From the NCBI GenBank assembly GCA_031277475.1, contig JAITMJ010000080.1, positions 1 to 62,408 on the forward strand: a stretch of 62,408 nt of DNA, given 5' to 3'. The notes beneath the pieces were generated by a model. It was not told where the DNA came from. It saw nothing but the letters and a program-made list of their open reading frames with translations, and ran no database searches. Source of the stretch: Flavobacteriaceae bacterium. GTDB lineage: Bacteria > Bacteroidota > Bacteroidia > Flavobacteriales > Weeksellaceae. Of the stretch, positions 45,087-53,166 are shown piece by piece (the stretch's first letter is position 1; the number at the start of each line of letters is the position of its first letter). The translations under genes and the position numbers were made by a program.

Positions 45087-45119
45087 CCCCTGCCGAAATT
45101 CAGTAGGGGTTTTGTTTTG
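45087..45119. terminator. bidirectional terminator between M16 protease and tRNA-Arg
   Basis: CCCCTGC and GTAGGGG form a seven-pair stem around a 9-base loop, followed by a T-rich stretch. The opposite strand has TCTCTTTTTTT after the same stem. The M16 gene (plus) and the tRNA (minus) converge here. Confidence 0.8.
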
Positions 45120-45126
45120 AAACTTG

Positions 45127-45198
45127 TGGTCGCAGAAGGATTCGAACCCTCACCGTCGGAGCCGAAATCCGAAGTTCTATCCGTTAAACTATGCAACC
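45127..45198 (-). tRNA. tRNA-Arg (anticodon TCG)
   Basis: The minus strand folds as a complete 72-nt tRNA: acceptor GGTTGCA/TGCGACC with discriminator A, D-arm with GTTTAACGGATAGAAC, anticodon stem TCGGA/TCCGA with loop TTTCGGC, and T-arm GAGGG-TTCGAAT-CCTTC. The anticodon TCG reads arginine CGN codons. The CCA end is not encoded. Confidence 0.95.
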
Positions 45199-45876
45199 GG
45201 AAATTTTCAAAGTTCAAGGTTTCGAGTTTGGCAATTTTAAATCTTTAAATGTTTTAATCTCGTAAAACCGAAACTCATATCTCGAAACCTCAAAACCCAA
45301 TTTTCACACTTCCCAAAAATCTGTGTTCTCAAAACTTTGTAGCCGTTGAACGTTTGATATTTGGTGTCCGACAAATTGTTTTCGAGTGCAAAAATACTGA
45401 AATTTTTGTGAATTTTATTTATATTCCGCCGAAATATTAGGCTAAACACATTAAAATTTCAAATACTTTTAGTAAATAAATTAAATATGTTTAATAATTG
45501 CGAAATATTTAAGTATAATTTTAATGCAAAGAGTTTTTAGTCCTGAATCAAGTTAAGGACTGAAAAATATTTTAAATACAATGTCGTTTCACTCGGCAAC
45601 CGGAAAAACGTATTAAAAGAACGCGAGCCTTTGCTAAATGGAATGCCTTTGCGCTTTCAAAATCCGGATAAAATAAGAAATCTTTGCGTTAAAAAAAGAC
45701 GGCAGATTAACATTTTTTAATGCGTTTAGCCTGCCGAAAGATTCAAATCTGCGAAACCGGAATTTAATAAATTATCCTTCTCAACTTTAAAAACTTTCGA
45801 TGTCAATTTCAAAACACATAATGTATAAAAAAACTCGAATCTCGGAATTTGCATCCTATTGTCGGATAAATTTATA
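45199..45876. other. long gap with repeats and a hairpin, no gene
   Basis: About 680 bases without a credible gene. It holds octamer units (TTAAATCT, TTAAATGT, TTTAATCT at 45237-45260) shared with 58024-58047, then heptamers of the CGAAACT type to about 45300. A stem with TTTTTAGTCCT and AGGACTGAAAAA lies at about 45533-45571. Copies of a CTTTGCG-type motif occur near 45610-45700. The scattered stops and lack of codon bias argue against coding. Confidence 0.5.
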
Positions 45877-45884
45877 TAACTTTG
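45877..45884 (+). promoter_or_regulatory. -7 box before the small frame and the BatA/B-like gene
   Basis: TAACTTTG fits TAnnTTTG and lies 16 bases before the ATG at 45901. A TTG at 45859-45861 gives 15-base spacing, slightly short. Confidence 0.5.
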
Positions 45885-45900
45885 TGAAAAATAAAACATT

Positions 45901-45978
45901 ATGACTGAAACTGTTTTAGGAATCGGCATTATATCTCCGGATATTTTTTCTATAATCAAAAATTATAATTTTAAATAA
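45901..45978 (+). CDS. possible 25-residue leader peptide coupled to the BatA/B-like gene
   Basis: An ATG placed just after a good -7 box opens a 25-codon frame (beginning MTETVLGIGII). Its TAA stop shares bases with the ATG of the von Willebrand protein (TAATG). The peptide is mildly hydrophobic. Such geometry is typical of translational coupling, so the short frame may set expression of the downstream gene. Against it: no homologue is recognised, and a 25-codon frame can occur by chance. Confidence 0.4.
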   Translation: MTETVLGIGIISPDIFSIIKNYNFK

Positions 45979-46985
45979 TGAATTTCTATTTCGGAAATAG
46001 ATATTATTTCCTTTTATTGTTGCTTTTGCCGCTACTCGGGATTTTTATTTTTCGCTTTGTAAAATGGAAAAAAAACAAACAAAAACTCTTCGCCGAAACC
46101 CGTTTCCGGCAAATACTTTTTGAAAAAAAATCTCGGTTTTTCACCCTGTTTTTTCCGCTCTATATTTTGGCTTTCGCCTTTTTGATTTTATCAATGGCAG
46201 ATCTCATGAAAAACGGAGAAATCATAGAAACCAAACAGAAAATGAACAACGTGATTTTTCTTTTAGACGTTTCCAATTCGATGAATACGGAAGATGTGGA
46301 ACCCAGCCGTTTGGAAAATGCAAAAAATATCATCATTCAAAGCATCGAAAAATTTAAAAACGATAGGGTAGGAGTTGTGGTTTTCGCCGGCGAAGCCATT
46401 TCCATTATGCCGCTGACTACGGATTACACGGCGGTGGACACCTACATTAGCGGAATCGAAACGCACGTGATGAAAGTGCAAGGAACAGACTTTCTGAAAG
46501 GTATGGAAATCGCTGCACGAAAATTTAAAAATATTCCTGAAAATTCCCGAAAAGTTATATTGTTGAGTGATGGCGAAGACAACGAAGGCAATGAAAACGC
46601 CGCTATCAAAAAAGCCAAAGAAGAAGGAATTGCCGTGATTTCCGTAGGAATAGGAACCGAAGAAGGAGCACCGATTCCGGAATATGTTTTCGGACAACTG
46701 ATGGGTTACAAAACCGATGCAGACGGCGAAATCGTGATTTCCAAGCGACAAACACAAGCCTTGAAAAATATTGCCGAATCTACCGGCGGAACGTACATCA
46801 ACGGAAACAATCTCGATTCCGCAACGGATGAAATCATTGAAAACATCGGTAAAATCAATGCTTCATCCACAGCAATGGTGAAATCTCAAAACGCCGAACA
46901 TTATTATCAATATTCTTTGACAGCATCTTTTTTTCTCTTTTGCGTGATCTATTTTTTTAATCCGAAAAAGGATTTTAATGTTTAA
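45978..46985 (+). CDS. von Willebrand factor A membrane protein (BatA/BatB-like)
   Basis: A 335-residue protein with two N-terminal membrane segments (about 7-26 and 53-73), an extracytoplasmic or cytoplasmic VWA domain, and a final membrane helix (about 310-328). The metal-ion-dependent adhesion site is DVSNSMN at about 95-101, with TTDYTAVDTY and LLSDGEDNEGN supplying the other ligands. It matches the BatA/BatB class of the Bacteroides aerotolerance operon. There the moxR ATPase, a DUF58 protein and two VWA proteins normally occur together; none of those neighbours is present here. A role in envelope or oxidative stress is inferred only from the family. Confidence 0.85.
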   Translation: MNFYFGNRYYFLLLLLLPLLGIFIFRFVKWKKNKQKLFAETRFRQILFEKKSRFFTLFFPLYILAFAFLILSMADLMKNGEIIETKQKMNNVIFLLDVSNSMNTEDVEPSRLENAKNIIIQSIEKFKNDRVGVVVFAGEAISIMPLTTDYTAVDTYISGIETHVMKVQGTDFLKGMEIAARKFKNIPENSRKVILLSDGEDNEGNENAAIKKAKEEGIAVISVGIGTEEGAPIPEYVFGQLMGYKTDADGEIVISKRQTQALKNIAESTGGTYINGNNLDSATDEIIENIGKINASSTAMVKSQNAEHYYQYSLTASFFLFCVIYFFNPKKDFNV

Positions 46986-47137
46986 TTTTTGATAGTTTCA
47001 ATGTCCTTCCTCAAACATTTTATACGAAAATTCCAATTAAAATAGATTCTTTTTTGTGTATTTTATTAAAAATCCGGAAACTCGTTTCTTCCAAAAAAAA
47101 TGAGACTGAAGTCTAATTTAAAATTCGTGATTAATTC

Positions 47138-49051
47138 TCACACAATCCTAAACAATTCCTCGTCAATTTCTCTGCGGATTTCGTTTAGGCGAATGATTTT
47201 ATCATACTTTTCAATCTCGGCGATTTCTTCTTGATCTTTTAATTCTTTAATTAATTTCACGATAAATTCCCGCTTGTGGCGGATGATTACATCGTTTACA
47301 ATTTTCGGAACGAGTTCGTCTTCTTTTTGGAAATAAATCTTGTGTTTTTCCCAATTGCTCGTTTCGTAAGGCTCTGCAAAAGCGTCTGCCACTTTTTCCG
47401 AAATGTTTTCGTCCATCAAAGTCAAGAAAAAATTTCCGGTGCGAAGTTCGGAGTTTTGGATTCCCGATTTTATTTCGTCCACCACTTTTTTATTCACGGA
47501 ACTCAAGATTTCATAATCGTCTTCTTCCAAATGCCGAATGATTTCTTCGATGACGGTTGTTTTATGTGTTTGATTTTCAGCGATTTGGAGTTCCAAAATT
47601 TGGTCGCCGTATTTCAACATCAGTTCTACCAATTTTTCTTCCAGAAATAAAAGCGGATCTACGGAAAATCCGGATTCCGTTACGATTTCCAATTTCTGTT
47701 TTTCCTCTTTTGCCGGAGCAATTTTTGGCTGATTTTTCTGAATTTGTTTCTGAATATTCAGTTCGTTGAAAAGGCTTTGTTCGCTCAAACCGAATTTTCC
47801 GGAGATTTCTTTTAAATAAATTTCCTGTTTCAGCGGATTTTCCACGAAAGCCACGGATTTCACGATGTCGCGAACGGCTTCCGCTTTTTTTATCGGGTCG
47901 TTTTCCGCTTCCTGCAAAAGAATTTCCGCTTTGAAATCAATAAAATCTTTGGCTTCGGTTCTGATGAAATTTTCCACAAATTCCTGCGGATGTTTTCGGG
48001 CAAAACTATCGGGGTCGTCGCCGTCCGGAAAAAGCAAAACGCGGATGTTCATTCCTTCGGAAAGCAAAAGATCGATGCTTCGGAAACTCGCTTTAATTCC
48101 CGCCGCATCGCCGTCAAAAAGAATGGTTACATTTTCCGTTAGGCGTTTTATCAGTTTAATTTGTTCGATGGTCAGAGCCGTTCCGGAACTCGCGACCACG
48201 TTTTCAATTCCGCTTTGATGCAGCGAAACCACGTCCATATAACCTTCCGTCAAAAGGCAGAGTTGGTTTTTGGAAATCGCCTGTTTGCTTTGATAAATTC
48301 CGTAAAGAACGTTGGATTTATGGTAAATTTCCGTTTCCGGCGAATTGAGATATTTTGCGGTTTTCGCATTATTTTTTAAAATTCTGGCACCAAAACCGAG
48401 CACCCGTCCCGAAAATCCGTGAATCGGAAAAATCACGCGCTCTCGAAAACGATCGATTCCGGCGGGCGCATTTTCCGGAAAAATGGAAAGCCCCGATTTT
48501 TCAAGGATTTCTTTTTCGTAGCCTTTTTCCAAAGCGTATTCCGTGAACGCATTTTTCTTTTCTGGCGAATATCCGAGTTGAAATTTCCGAACGGTTTCGT
48601 CTTTCAATTCGCGTTCTTTGAAATACGACAAGCCGATGGATTTTCCTTCGTCCGAATCCCAAAGGATTTCCTGAAAATAGTGGTTGGCAACTTCATGGAT
48701 TTTGTAGAGTAAATCTTTGTCGGTTTGGGCTTGTTTTTCTTCTTCGGAAAGTTCGCGTTGATTTTCTTCGAGTTCGATTCCGTATTTTTTGGCGACGTGT
48801 CGAAGTGCTTCGGGATAGGTGAAACCTTCGAGTTCCATTAAAAAAGAAATGGCAGTTCCGCCTTTTCCGGAGGAAAAATCTTTCCAAATTTGTTTGCTCG
48901 GCGAAACCACAAAACTCGGTGTTTTTTCATCTCGAAACGGGCTGAGACCTTTCAAATTGGCTCCGGCGCGTTTCAACTGAACATATTCACCTACGATTTC
49001 TTCCACGCGAACGGTGGAAAAAATTTTGTCTATGCTTGCCTTGGAAATCAT
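47138..49051 (-). CDS. dnaG: DNA primase DnaG lacking zinc ligands
   Basis: DnaG lays RNA primers for DnaB-linked replication forks. The 637-residue protein has the usual three parts: an N-terminal zinc-ribbon-like domain (1-105), the TOPRIM catalytic core (about 115-420, with LLTEGYMDVVSLHQSGIENVVASSGTALT and ILFDGDAAGIKASFRSIDLLL), and a C-terminal DnaB-binding helical domain. In the N-terminal domain the canonical CPFH and CFGC ligands are replaced: GLSPFRDEKTPSF has Ser37 and Arg40, and IWKDFSSGKGG has Asp58 and Ser61. The fold must be held without zinc, as I recall for other Flavobacteriia. The gene is complete and otherwise ordinary. Confidence 0.93.
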   Translation of the reverse strand: MISKASIDKIFSTVRVEEIVGEYVQLKRAGANLKGLSPFRDEKTPSFVVSPSKQIWKDFSSGKGGTAISFLMELEGFTYPEALRHVAKKYGIELEENQRELSEEEKQAQTDKDLLYKIHEVANHYFQEILWDSDEGKSIGLSYFKERELKDETVRKFQLGYSPEKKNAFTEYALEKGYEKEILEKSGLSIFPENAPAGIDRFRERVIFPIHGFSGRVLGFGARILKNNAKTAKYLNSPETEIYHKSNVLYGIYQSKQAISKNQLCLLTEGYMDVVSLHQSGIENVVASSGTALTIEQIKLIKRLTENVTILFDGDAAGIKASFRSIDLLLSEGMNIRVLLFPDGDDPDSFARKHPQEFVENFIRTEAKDFIDFKAEILLQEAENDPIKKAEAVRDIVKSVAFVENPLKQEIYLKEISGKFGLSEQSLFNELNIQKQIQKNQPKIAPAKEEKQKLEIVTESGFSVDPLLFLEEKLVELMLKYGDQILELQIAENQTHKTTVIEEIIRHLEEDDYEILSSVNKKVVDEIKSGIQNSELRTGNFFLTLMDENISEKVADAFAEPYETSNWEKHKIYFQKEDELVPKIVNDVIIRHKREFIVKLIKELKDQEEIAEIEKYDKIIRLNEIRREIDEELFRIV

Positions 49052-49579
49052 TTTGTAAAAATAAGAAAACGGCGAGGAATCAGTCCAAATGCATAAAAAA
49101 AAGTATTCTATCGTTTTTTTTCTACGTAAAGAGATGTTTGCAAAGATTTTTTGCTAATTTTTCCCGCAGATTTCCGCTAATTTTTTGCCTCATTGTCTCA
49201 TTATATTTCTATTGTTTTCAATGGAATCGGCAATTTCATTTTTATTTTTTTCAAAGGAATCGGCGAATCTTTCATTTCACAGATTTTCGCATAATTTGTT
49301 TTCGGATGCAAAAATTTGTTTTGGCGATGAATTTGCGTGAGGGATGGAAGTGGAAATCCTTTTTTTTGCGGTTGGGATTTTTGCGGAGGCGAAAAAAAGA
49401 TTGCAACGGACAGCCCGACCCGAGCGGTTGCAATGGTTTGGCGAGGGGCACGCCCAAGAAATAGAAAGTTGAATCCAAATTTTTAATGAGTTTGACTTGG
49501 TGTCGACAAAAATATCCCTCAAAAAAAAACAAAAAAGTTTTATTTTGCGAAATATTACCGATAAATAAAAAAATCAGAC
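49052..49579. other. gap holding a Bacteroidota-type dispersed repeat
   Basis: About 530 bases with no believable gene. At 49400-49434 an ATTGCAAC and its complement GTTGCAAT flank GGACAGCCCGACCCGAGC. Then GGGC-AC-GCCC follows at 49446-49455. The minus-strand reading gives GVPLAKPLQPLGSGCPLQS, a string I have seen as spurious short proteins in many flavobacterial genomes, so this is most likely a dispersed non-coding repeat. T-rich and codon-like stretches around it carry many stops. Confidence 0.5.
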
Positions 49580-49602
49580 AACCTTTTTAAACTTTCAGCG
49601 TC
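49580..49602 (+). promoter_or_regulatory. ECF-type autoregulated promoter of the sigma factor
   Basis: AAC at 49580-49582, 16 bases, then CGTC at 49599-49602: the AAC/CGTC arrangement typical of ECF-sigma promoters, just before the sigma gene's ATG at 49614. This suggests that the factor drives its own operon. Confidence 0.5.
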
Positions 49603-49613
49603 TTATTAATGTA

Positions 49614-50165
49614 ATGAAACTTTTGGAAAAGAATTTTATTTTGGCTAAAAAGCAAAATCATAACGCTCAAAAGGCGCTTTATGAAATGTTTTCCGGGAAA
49701 ATGCTCGCCGTCGCAAATTCTTATACCAACAATATTCACGATGCGGAAGATATTTTGATGAACGCTTTTATGAAGTGTTTTATGAAAATCGGCGAATGTA
49801 GAAACTGGAAAAATTTTCCTTTTTGGCTCAGAAAAATTGTCGTGAACGATTCCATAAGTTTCATCCGGAAAAATAAAAACATTCTCTATGCCGATGTAGA
49901 AACGGCTGACGAAATTTCCGACGATGATTTTGATGAACAAACCGAACACATCAATCTTGAAGAAATCTTTGCCAAAATGCCGGACGGATATCGCTTGATT
50001 TTTAACCTCTGCATTTTTGAAGAGAAAAAACACAAAGAAATCGCCGAAATTCTGAACATTTCCGAAGGAACCAGCAAAAGCCAACTGAACAAAGCCAAAA
50101 AATGGTTGATTAATTTTTTAAAACAAAGCAAAAATGAAAAAAATCTTGGAACACTTAAAATCTGA
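49614..50165 (+). CDS. ECF-type RNA polymerase sigma factor
   Basis: A 183-residue sigma-70 family protein of the extracytoplasmic-function type. Region 2 is at about 25-90 (ALYEMFSGKMLAVANSYTNNIHDAEDILMNAFMKCFMKI, with the -10-binding DAEDILxxAFxK). Region 4 is at about 120-170 (MPDGYRLIFNLCIFEEKKHKEIAEILNISEGTSKSQLNKAKKWL, a helix-turn-helix for the -35). It directs transcription of a small regulon, probably for the envelope. The downstream membrane gene overlaps it by 32 bases and is its likely partner. Confidence 0.9.
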   Translation: MKLLEKNFILAKKQNHNAQKALYEMFSGKMLAVANSYTNNIHDAEDILMNAFMKCFMKIGECRNWKNFPFWLRKIVVNDSISFIRKNKNILYADVETADEISDDDFDEQTEHINLEEIFAKMPDGYRLIFNLCIFEEKKHKEIAEILNISEGTSKSQLNKAKKWLINFLKQSKNEKNLGTLKI

Positions 50166-50820
50166 ATACGAAAATCTCGAAATCAAACCTTCGGCAAATT
50201 TGTGGAACAAAATTTCGGAAACGCAAAAAATATTCGAACCCGCATCCAAACGAAGTTTCGAGTGGTGGAAATACGCCGCCGCCGTTTTAATCCTAATTTC
50301 TTTCGGAAGCGTTTTTTATTTTGAGACGCAAGATGCAAGACACGAGACACAAGACATCGGACACAAGATGCAAAACGTGAGATTTGAAACACAAAATTTG
50401 AAATTTGAGACCGAAAACCGGAAACCGGATGAAAATCCGGTGAAGATTTTAAATGCACAAAACGCCGACAAAATTGAGAGAAATGAAAATATAAATCCTG
50501 TTTCCGGAAATAATTTTTCTAAAAACCAAACGCCGGAAAAAGATGAAATAATTGAAGAAAAAATTTTAAACGAAACGCCAAAAATGGTTGAAAACATCAA
50601 TATTGAAAACATTGAAGAACCTAAAATCACGGAAAGAAAAAAAGCAAATTATGTGAAAGCCGATGAATTGCTTTTGGGAAGAGCACTCGACAAAACCAGA
50701 GACGAAAATGCCGACGAGCAAAAACATTTCGGAATTATTGATATAAACAATCTCAAAATAAAAAGCCCAAATTCTCTTAAAATATTGGGAATCACAGTGT
50801 ATTCGGATAGTGCGAAATAA
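50134..50820 (+). CDS. membrane partner of the ECF sigma factor, with a heptamer-encoded linker
   Basis: A 228-residue single-pass membrane protein. The N-terminal 40 residues (MKKILEHLKSEYENLEIKPSANLWNKI) resemble the short cytoplasmic part of flavobacterial anti-sigma-like proteins. One membrane helix follows at about 46-62 (WWKYAAAVLILISFGSVFYF), then a periplasmic Glu/Asn/Lys-rich region. Directly after the helix, residues about 64-100 (ETQDARHETQDIGHKMQ...) are encoded by sixteen 7-base repeat units (50323-50434), a low-complexity linker. Overlap with the sigma gene suggests coupled translation. No zinc-binding anti-sigma motif is seen, so the anti-sigma role is an inference from position and layout. 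Confidence 0.65.
   Translation: MKKILEHLKSEYENLEIKPSANLWNKISETQKIFEPASKRSFEWWKYAAAVLILISFGSVFYFETQDARHETQDIGHKMQNVRFETQNLKFETENRKPDENPVKILNAQNADKIERNENINPVSGNNFSKNQTPEKDEIIEEKILNETPKMVENINIENIEEPKITERKKANYVKADELLLGRALDKTRDENADEQKHFGIIDINNLKIKSPNSLKILGITVYSDSAK
50323..50434. repeat. 16-unit heptamer tract inside a coding region
   Basis: GAGACGC, AAGATGC, AAGACAC, GAGACAC and so on continue at exact 7-base phase for 112 bases. Three units make 21 bases, so the protein shows a 7-residue period. Confidence 0.8.
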
Positions 50821-50884
50821 TAACCGTGCAACAATTTTTTAGAAATTTAAACATTCTTAATGTGGACACTTTACTAAACAAAAA

Positions 50885-50920
50885 AAATCCCGCTCTATCT
50901 GTTGAGACAAAACGGGATTT
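50885..50920 (-). terminator. terminator of rplT
   Basis: AAATCCCG and CGGGATTT pair around a 20-base loop on the minus strand after the L20 stop, followed by a T run. Confidence 0.7.
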
Positions 50921-50947
50921 CAACGTAATGAATAACTTTAGTTAAAA

Positions 50948-51292
50948 TTATTTTATTTTATCAACAATCGCTTTAAAGGCTTCGGGATGGTTCATCGCGA
51001 GGTCTGCAAGAACTTTTCTGTTCAGTTCGATATTGTTTTTTTTCAGCAATCCCATAAATTGCGAATAGGACAATCCGTGTTGTCTGGCGCCGGCGTTAAT
51101 CCGATTAATCCAAAGTGCTCGGAAGTTTCTTTTTTTCTCTTTTCTTCCGCGGTAAGCGTATTGCATCGCTTTTTCTACCGCATTTTTAGCAACCGTCCAA
51201 ACGTTTTTTCTTCGTCCGAAAAAACCTTTGGCTTGCTTCAAAACTTTTTTTCTGCGCGCTCTCGAAGCGACTGCATTTACTGATCTTGGCAT
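50948..51292 (-). CDS. rplT: 50S ribosomal protein L20
   Basis: L20 binds 23S rRNA early in large-subunit assembly. The 114 residues match the family: [67 protein letters not shown], then [25 protein letters not shown]. It lies after rpmI on the same strand, with an unusually long 181-base gap. In most Bacteroidota these two follow thrS-infC; here that pair is 5 kb away on the other strand. Confidence 0.98.
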   Translation of the reverse strand: MPRSVNAVASRARRKKVLKQAKGFFGRRKNVWTVAKNAVEKAMQYAYRGRKEKKRNFRALWINRINAGARQHGLSYSQFMGLLKKNNIELNRKVLADLAMNHPEAFKAIVDKIK

Positions 51293-51355
51293 AATTTAAT
51301 TGTTTTTTTGAAAAAGGCGGAATTGTTTTAATTAAAATTCGTAATTCTTAAAACT

Positions 51356-51383
51356 TTGAATTTTGAATATTGAACTTTGAATT
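51356..51383. repeat. heptamer tract between rpmI and rplT
   Basis: Four 7-base units, TTGAATT, TTGAATA, TTGAACT and TTGAATT. The tract explains part of the long spacer. Confidence 0.7.
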
Positions 51384-51473
51384 TCCTAATTCTCTTTATT
51401 GCTCTTTTTCAGGGTTAAACTTTTTTGTTGAATTTGTTTTAAATCCTTATAAACCGACATAGATTTATAAAAC

Positions 51474-51671
51474 TTATCTGATGGCTAATTGTCTTAAAAC
51501 GCCCTTTTCATCTGCTTTGGCAACATAAGAAGTCTGCGTAAGATTTCTCTTTTGCGTGGTTTCTTTCTTGGTCAAAATGTGGCTTTTGAAAGCGTTTTTT
51601 CTTTTGATCTTTCCGGTTCCGGTCAGAGCAAAACGTTTTTTAGCGCCCGATTTGGTTTTTAATTTTGGCAT
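51474..51671 (-). CDS. rpmI: 50S ribosomal protein L35
   Basis: A 65-residue, highly basic protein with the L35 sequence [50 protein letters not shown]. The ATG at 51671 gives the normal family length; an upstream frame extension is not credible. It is the first gene of the rpmI-rplT pair. Confidence 0.97.
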   Translation of the reverse strand: MPKLKTKSGAKKRFALTGTGKIKRKNAFKSHILTKKETTQKRNLTQTSYVAKADEKGVLRQLAIR

Positions 51672-51823
51672 TGTTCTGCTTTTTATTTTGTTATCAATAC
51701 TTTTTTGAGTTTGCAAAGATAAGAATTTTTATCATTCCGCAAACTCTGTTTTTGGATGCAGTACAAGTTTTTTGAAAAAAGTTTAAAAAAATAAACGGTT
51801 CATCCAAAATCCGAACCTCGAAA

Positions 51824-52792
51824 TTAATGAAAAAGTTCCGGCTCGATCTCGTTATTATTTTTTTCGAGCATTTCTTTGGTGCGCTGTTCGACGCCTCTGT
51901 AAATCTCGCTCATATCGGTGATTTCTTTGCCGTCTTCGGTTTTCATTTTAATTACGGTTTTTGTTCCGTCTCCCATTTTCATCATCATTTGGCGCATATT
52001 TTTCGCGGGGTCGTTGATGTAATCTTGCCAAACTTTTCGGAATTGTTTTTTACTGACTTCAATTTCATTTCCGCCCAATCCAAAAGCAATCATATTTCCG
52101 GGAAGTTTAATATCCGTATCGCTCGTGGAATAATTTTTTTTGTTGCCCACCAACGTCATTTCAAACGATCCGGTTTTATCTTCCACTTTCACGATTAGTC
52201 CGGGCAATCCGTGAAATTTGTAGGGTCCGTCCGGAATCGGAATATCGTTACAAAACCAAGCCGTCCATTCTCTTCCGCCGAAATTAGCCGTTGCTTTTTG
52301 CGTGTTGTAAGTTCCGATTTGTTGTTTTTCGGGAAAAAGTTTCCATTCCGGTTTTTGGTCTTCGGCAATTTTGTAATTGTCGGATTGAATGTTTTTATGC
52401 AAAAAAACTTCGTAGTCGGGATAGGTTTTGGTAACGCTGTAGTCCACGCTTCCGGGCTTGTCTCTTTTCTGAATATTGATGTTTCCGAAGCCGGATAAGC
52501 CGGATTGAAGTTGTTTTTCCACTTCCGCTTTTGTGATGGAATCCGACACAAATTTTTCGTGGCTGTAGTATTTTGAGCCGTTTTTGTTCACGTCTAAAAT
52601 CATCATTTCGGTTTTCACGTCGCTTCGGTTTGTAGAATCCGGAATGTATTTGTATTCGTAGAAAAACCTTTGATTTTGGGCGTTTGCCAGAGTTCCGAGA
52701 ATCAGGAATAAAAATGCGAGTGCTGCGAATGGTCTCGTCTTGAGACGAGAGCGACTGGCTTTTTGCTTTTTGCTGTTGGTGTTTTGTTTCAT
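51824..52792 (-). CDS. GLPGLI family secreted protein
   Basis: A 322-residue protein of the GLPGLI family, a Bacteroidota-specific secreted group of unknown function with the defining motif FHGLPGLIVKVED (about residues 180-195). A second conserved stretch is FGGREWTAWFCNDIPIPDGPYKF. The signal peptide (hydrophobic ALAFLFLILGTLANAQ) is preceded by an unusually basic, repeat-derived extension (NSKKQKASRSRLKTRPF). That extension is encoded by heptamer units and the palindrome at 52733-52750. ATG at 52792 is used; the TTG at 52825 would lie only a few bases from the hepT stop. Confidence 0.85.
   Translation of the reverse strand: MKQNTNSKKQKASRSRLKTRPFAALAFLFLILGTLANAQNQRFFYEYKYIPDSTNRSDVKTEMMILDVNKNGSKYYSHEKFVSDSITKAEVEKQLQSGLSGFGNINIQKRDKPGSVDYSVTKTYPDYEVFLHKNIQSDNYKIAEDQKPEWKLFPEKQQIGTYNTQKATANFGGREWTAWFCNDIPIPDGPYKFHGLPGLIVKVEDKTGSFEMTLVGNKKNYSTSDTDIKLPGNMIAFGLGGNEIEVSKKQFRKVWQDYINDPAKNMRQMMMKMGDGTKTVIKMKTEDGKEITDMSEIYRGVEQRTKEMLEKNNNEIEPELFH
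52733..52750. repeat. perfect palindromic repeat in the GLPGLI signal region
   Basis: TCTCGTC, four bases, GACGAGA: a perfect 7-base stem within the coding sequence of the signal peptide's N-region, next to AAAAAGC-type heptamers. Confidence 0.7.
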
Positions 52793-52821
52793 TGTGAGTT
52801 TAATTTTTTTTGTTTTTTTTA

Positions 52822-53166
52822 TCAAGTTTTTTTCAATAATTCTTTTACTTGTTTTTCAAGATTCGGTAAATAATTGACAATAATCAACCACAAAACATCT
52901 TCCGAAACGCTATCATAACCATGTATAATGCGATTTCTTGTATCAACAATTTTGCGGGAAAAATCTATCGGGAATTTCGGTTCAATCCTCAAAATTCTAT
53001 TCATTGCCTCGCCAATGATTTCAATATTTCTTTCAACTGCCTTCCGAGTTTTCAAATCTTTCTGAAATTCGAAAAAATTTCGTTCTTTGGGCAGAAAATC
53101 AAATATTTCATCTATGGAGCGTTCAATATCCAACAGAAAAATTTTTATATCTTTATGTTCCGGCAT
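52822..53166 (-). CDS. HepT-like HEPN ribonuclease toxin
   Basis: A 114-residue all-helical HEPN (DUF86) protein. The catalytic and modification motif RX4HXY is present as Arg77-NRII-His82-G-Tyr84. In characterised systems the HEPN dimer cuts RNA, and the partner nucleotidyltransferase silences it by adding AMP to that Tyr. It is encoded after its MNT partner with a 14-base overlap, in the usual HEPN-MNT order for this arrangement. Confidence 0.85.
   Translation of the reverse strand: MPEHKDIKIFLLDIERSIDEIFDFLPKERNFFEFQKDLKTRKAVERNIEIIGEAMNRILRIEPKFPIDFSRKIVDTRNRIIHGYDSVSEDVLWLIIVNYLPNLEKQVKELLKKT

Noticed and set aside
45237-45449. a 70-codon minus-strand frame near tRNA-Arg
   Set aside because: It runs through heptamer and octamer repeats and has no recognisable domain.
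49272-49532. an 86-codon minus-strand frame that looks like a small protein
   Set aside because: Its sequence is the translation of a known type of dispersed repeat, with no start context or codon bias.
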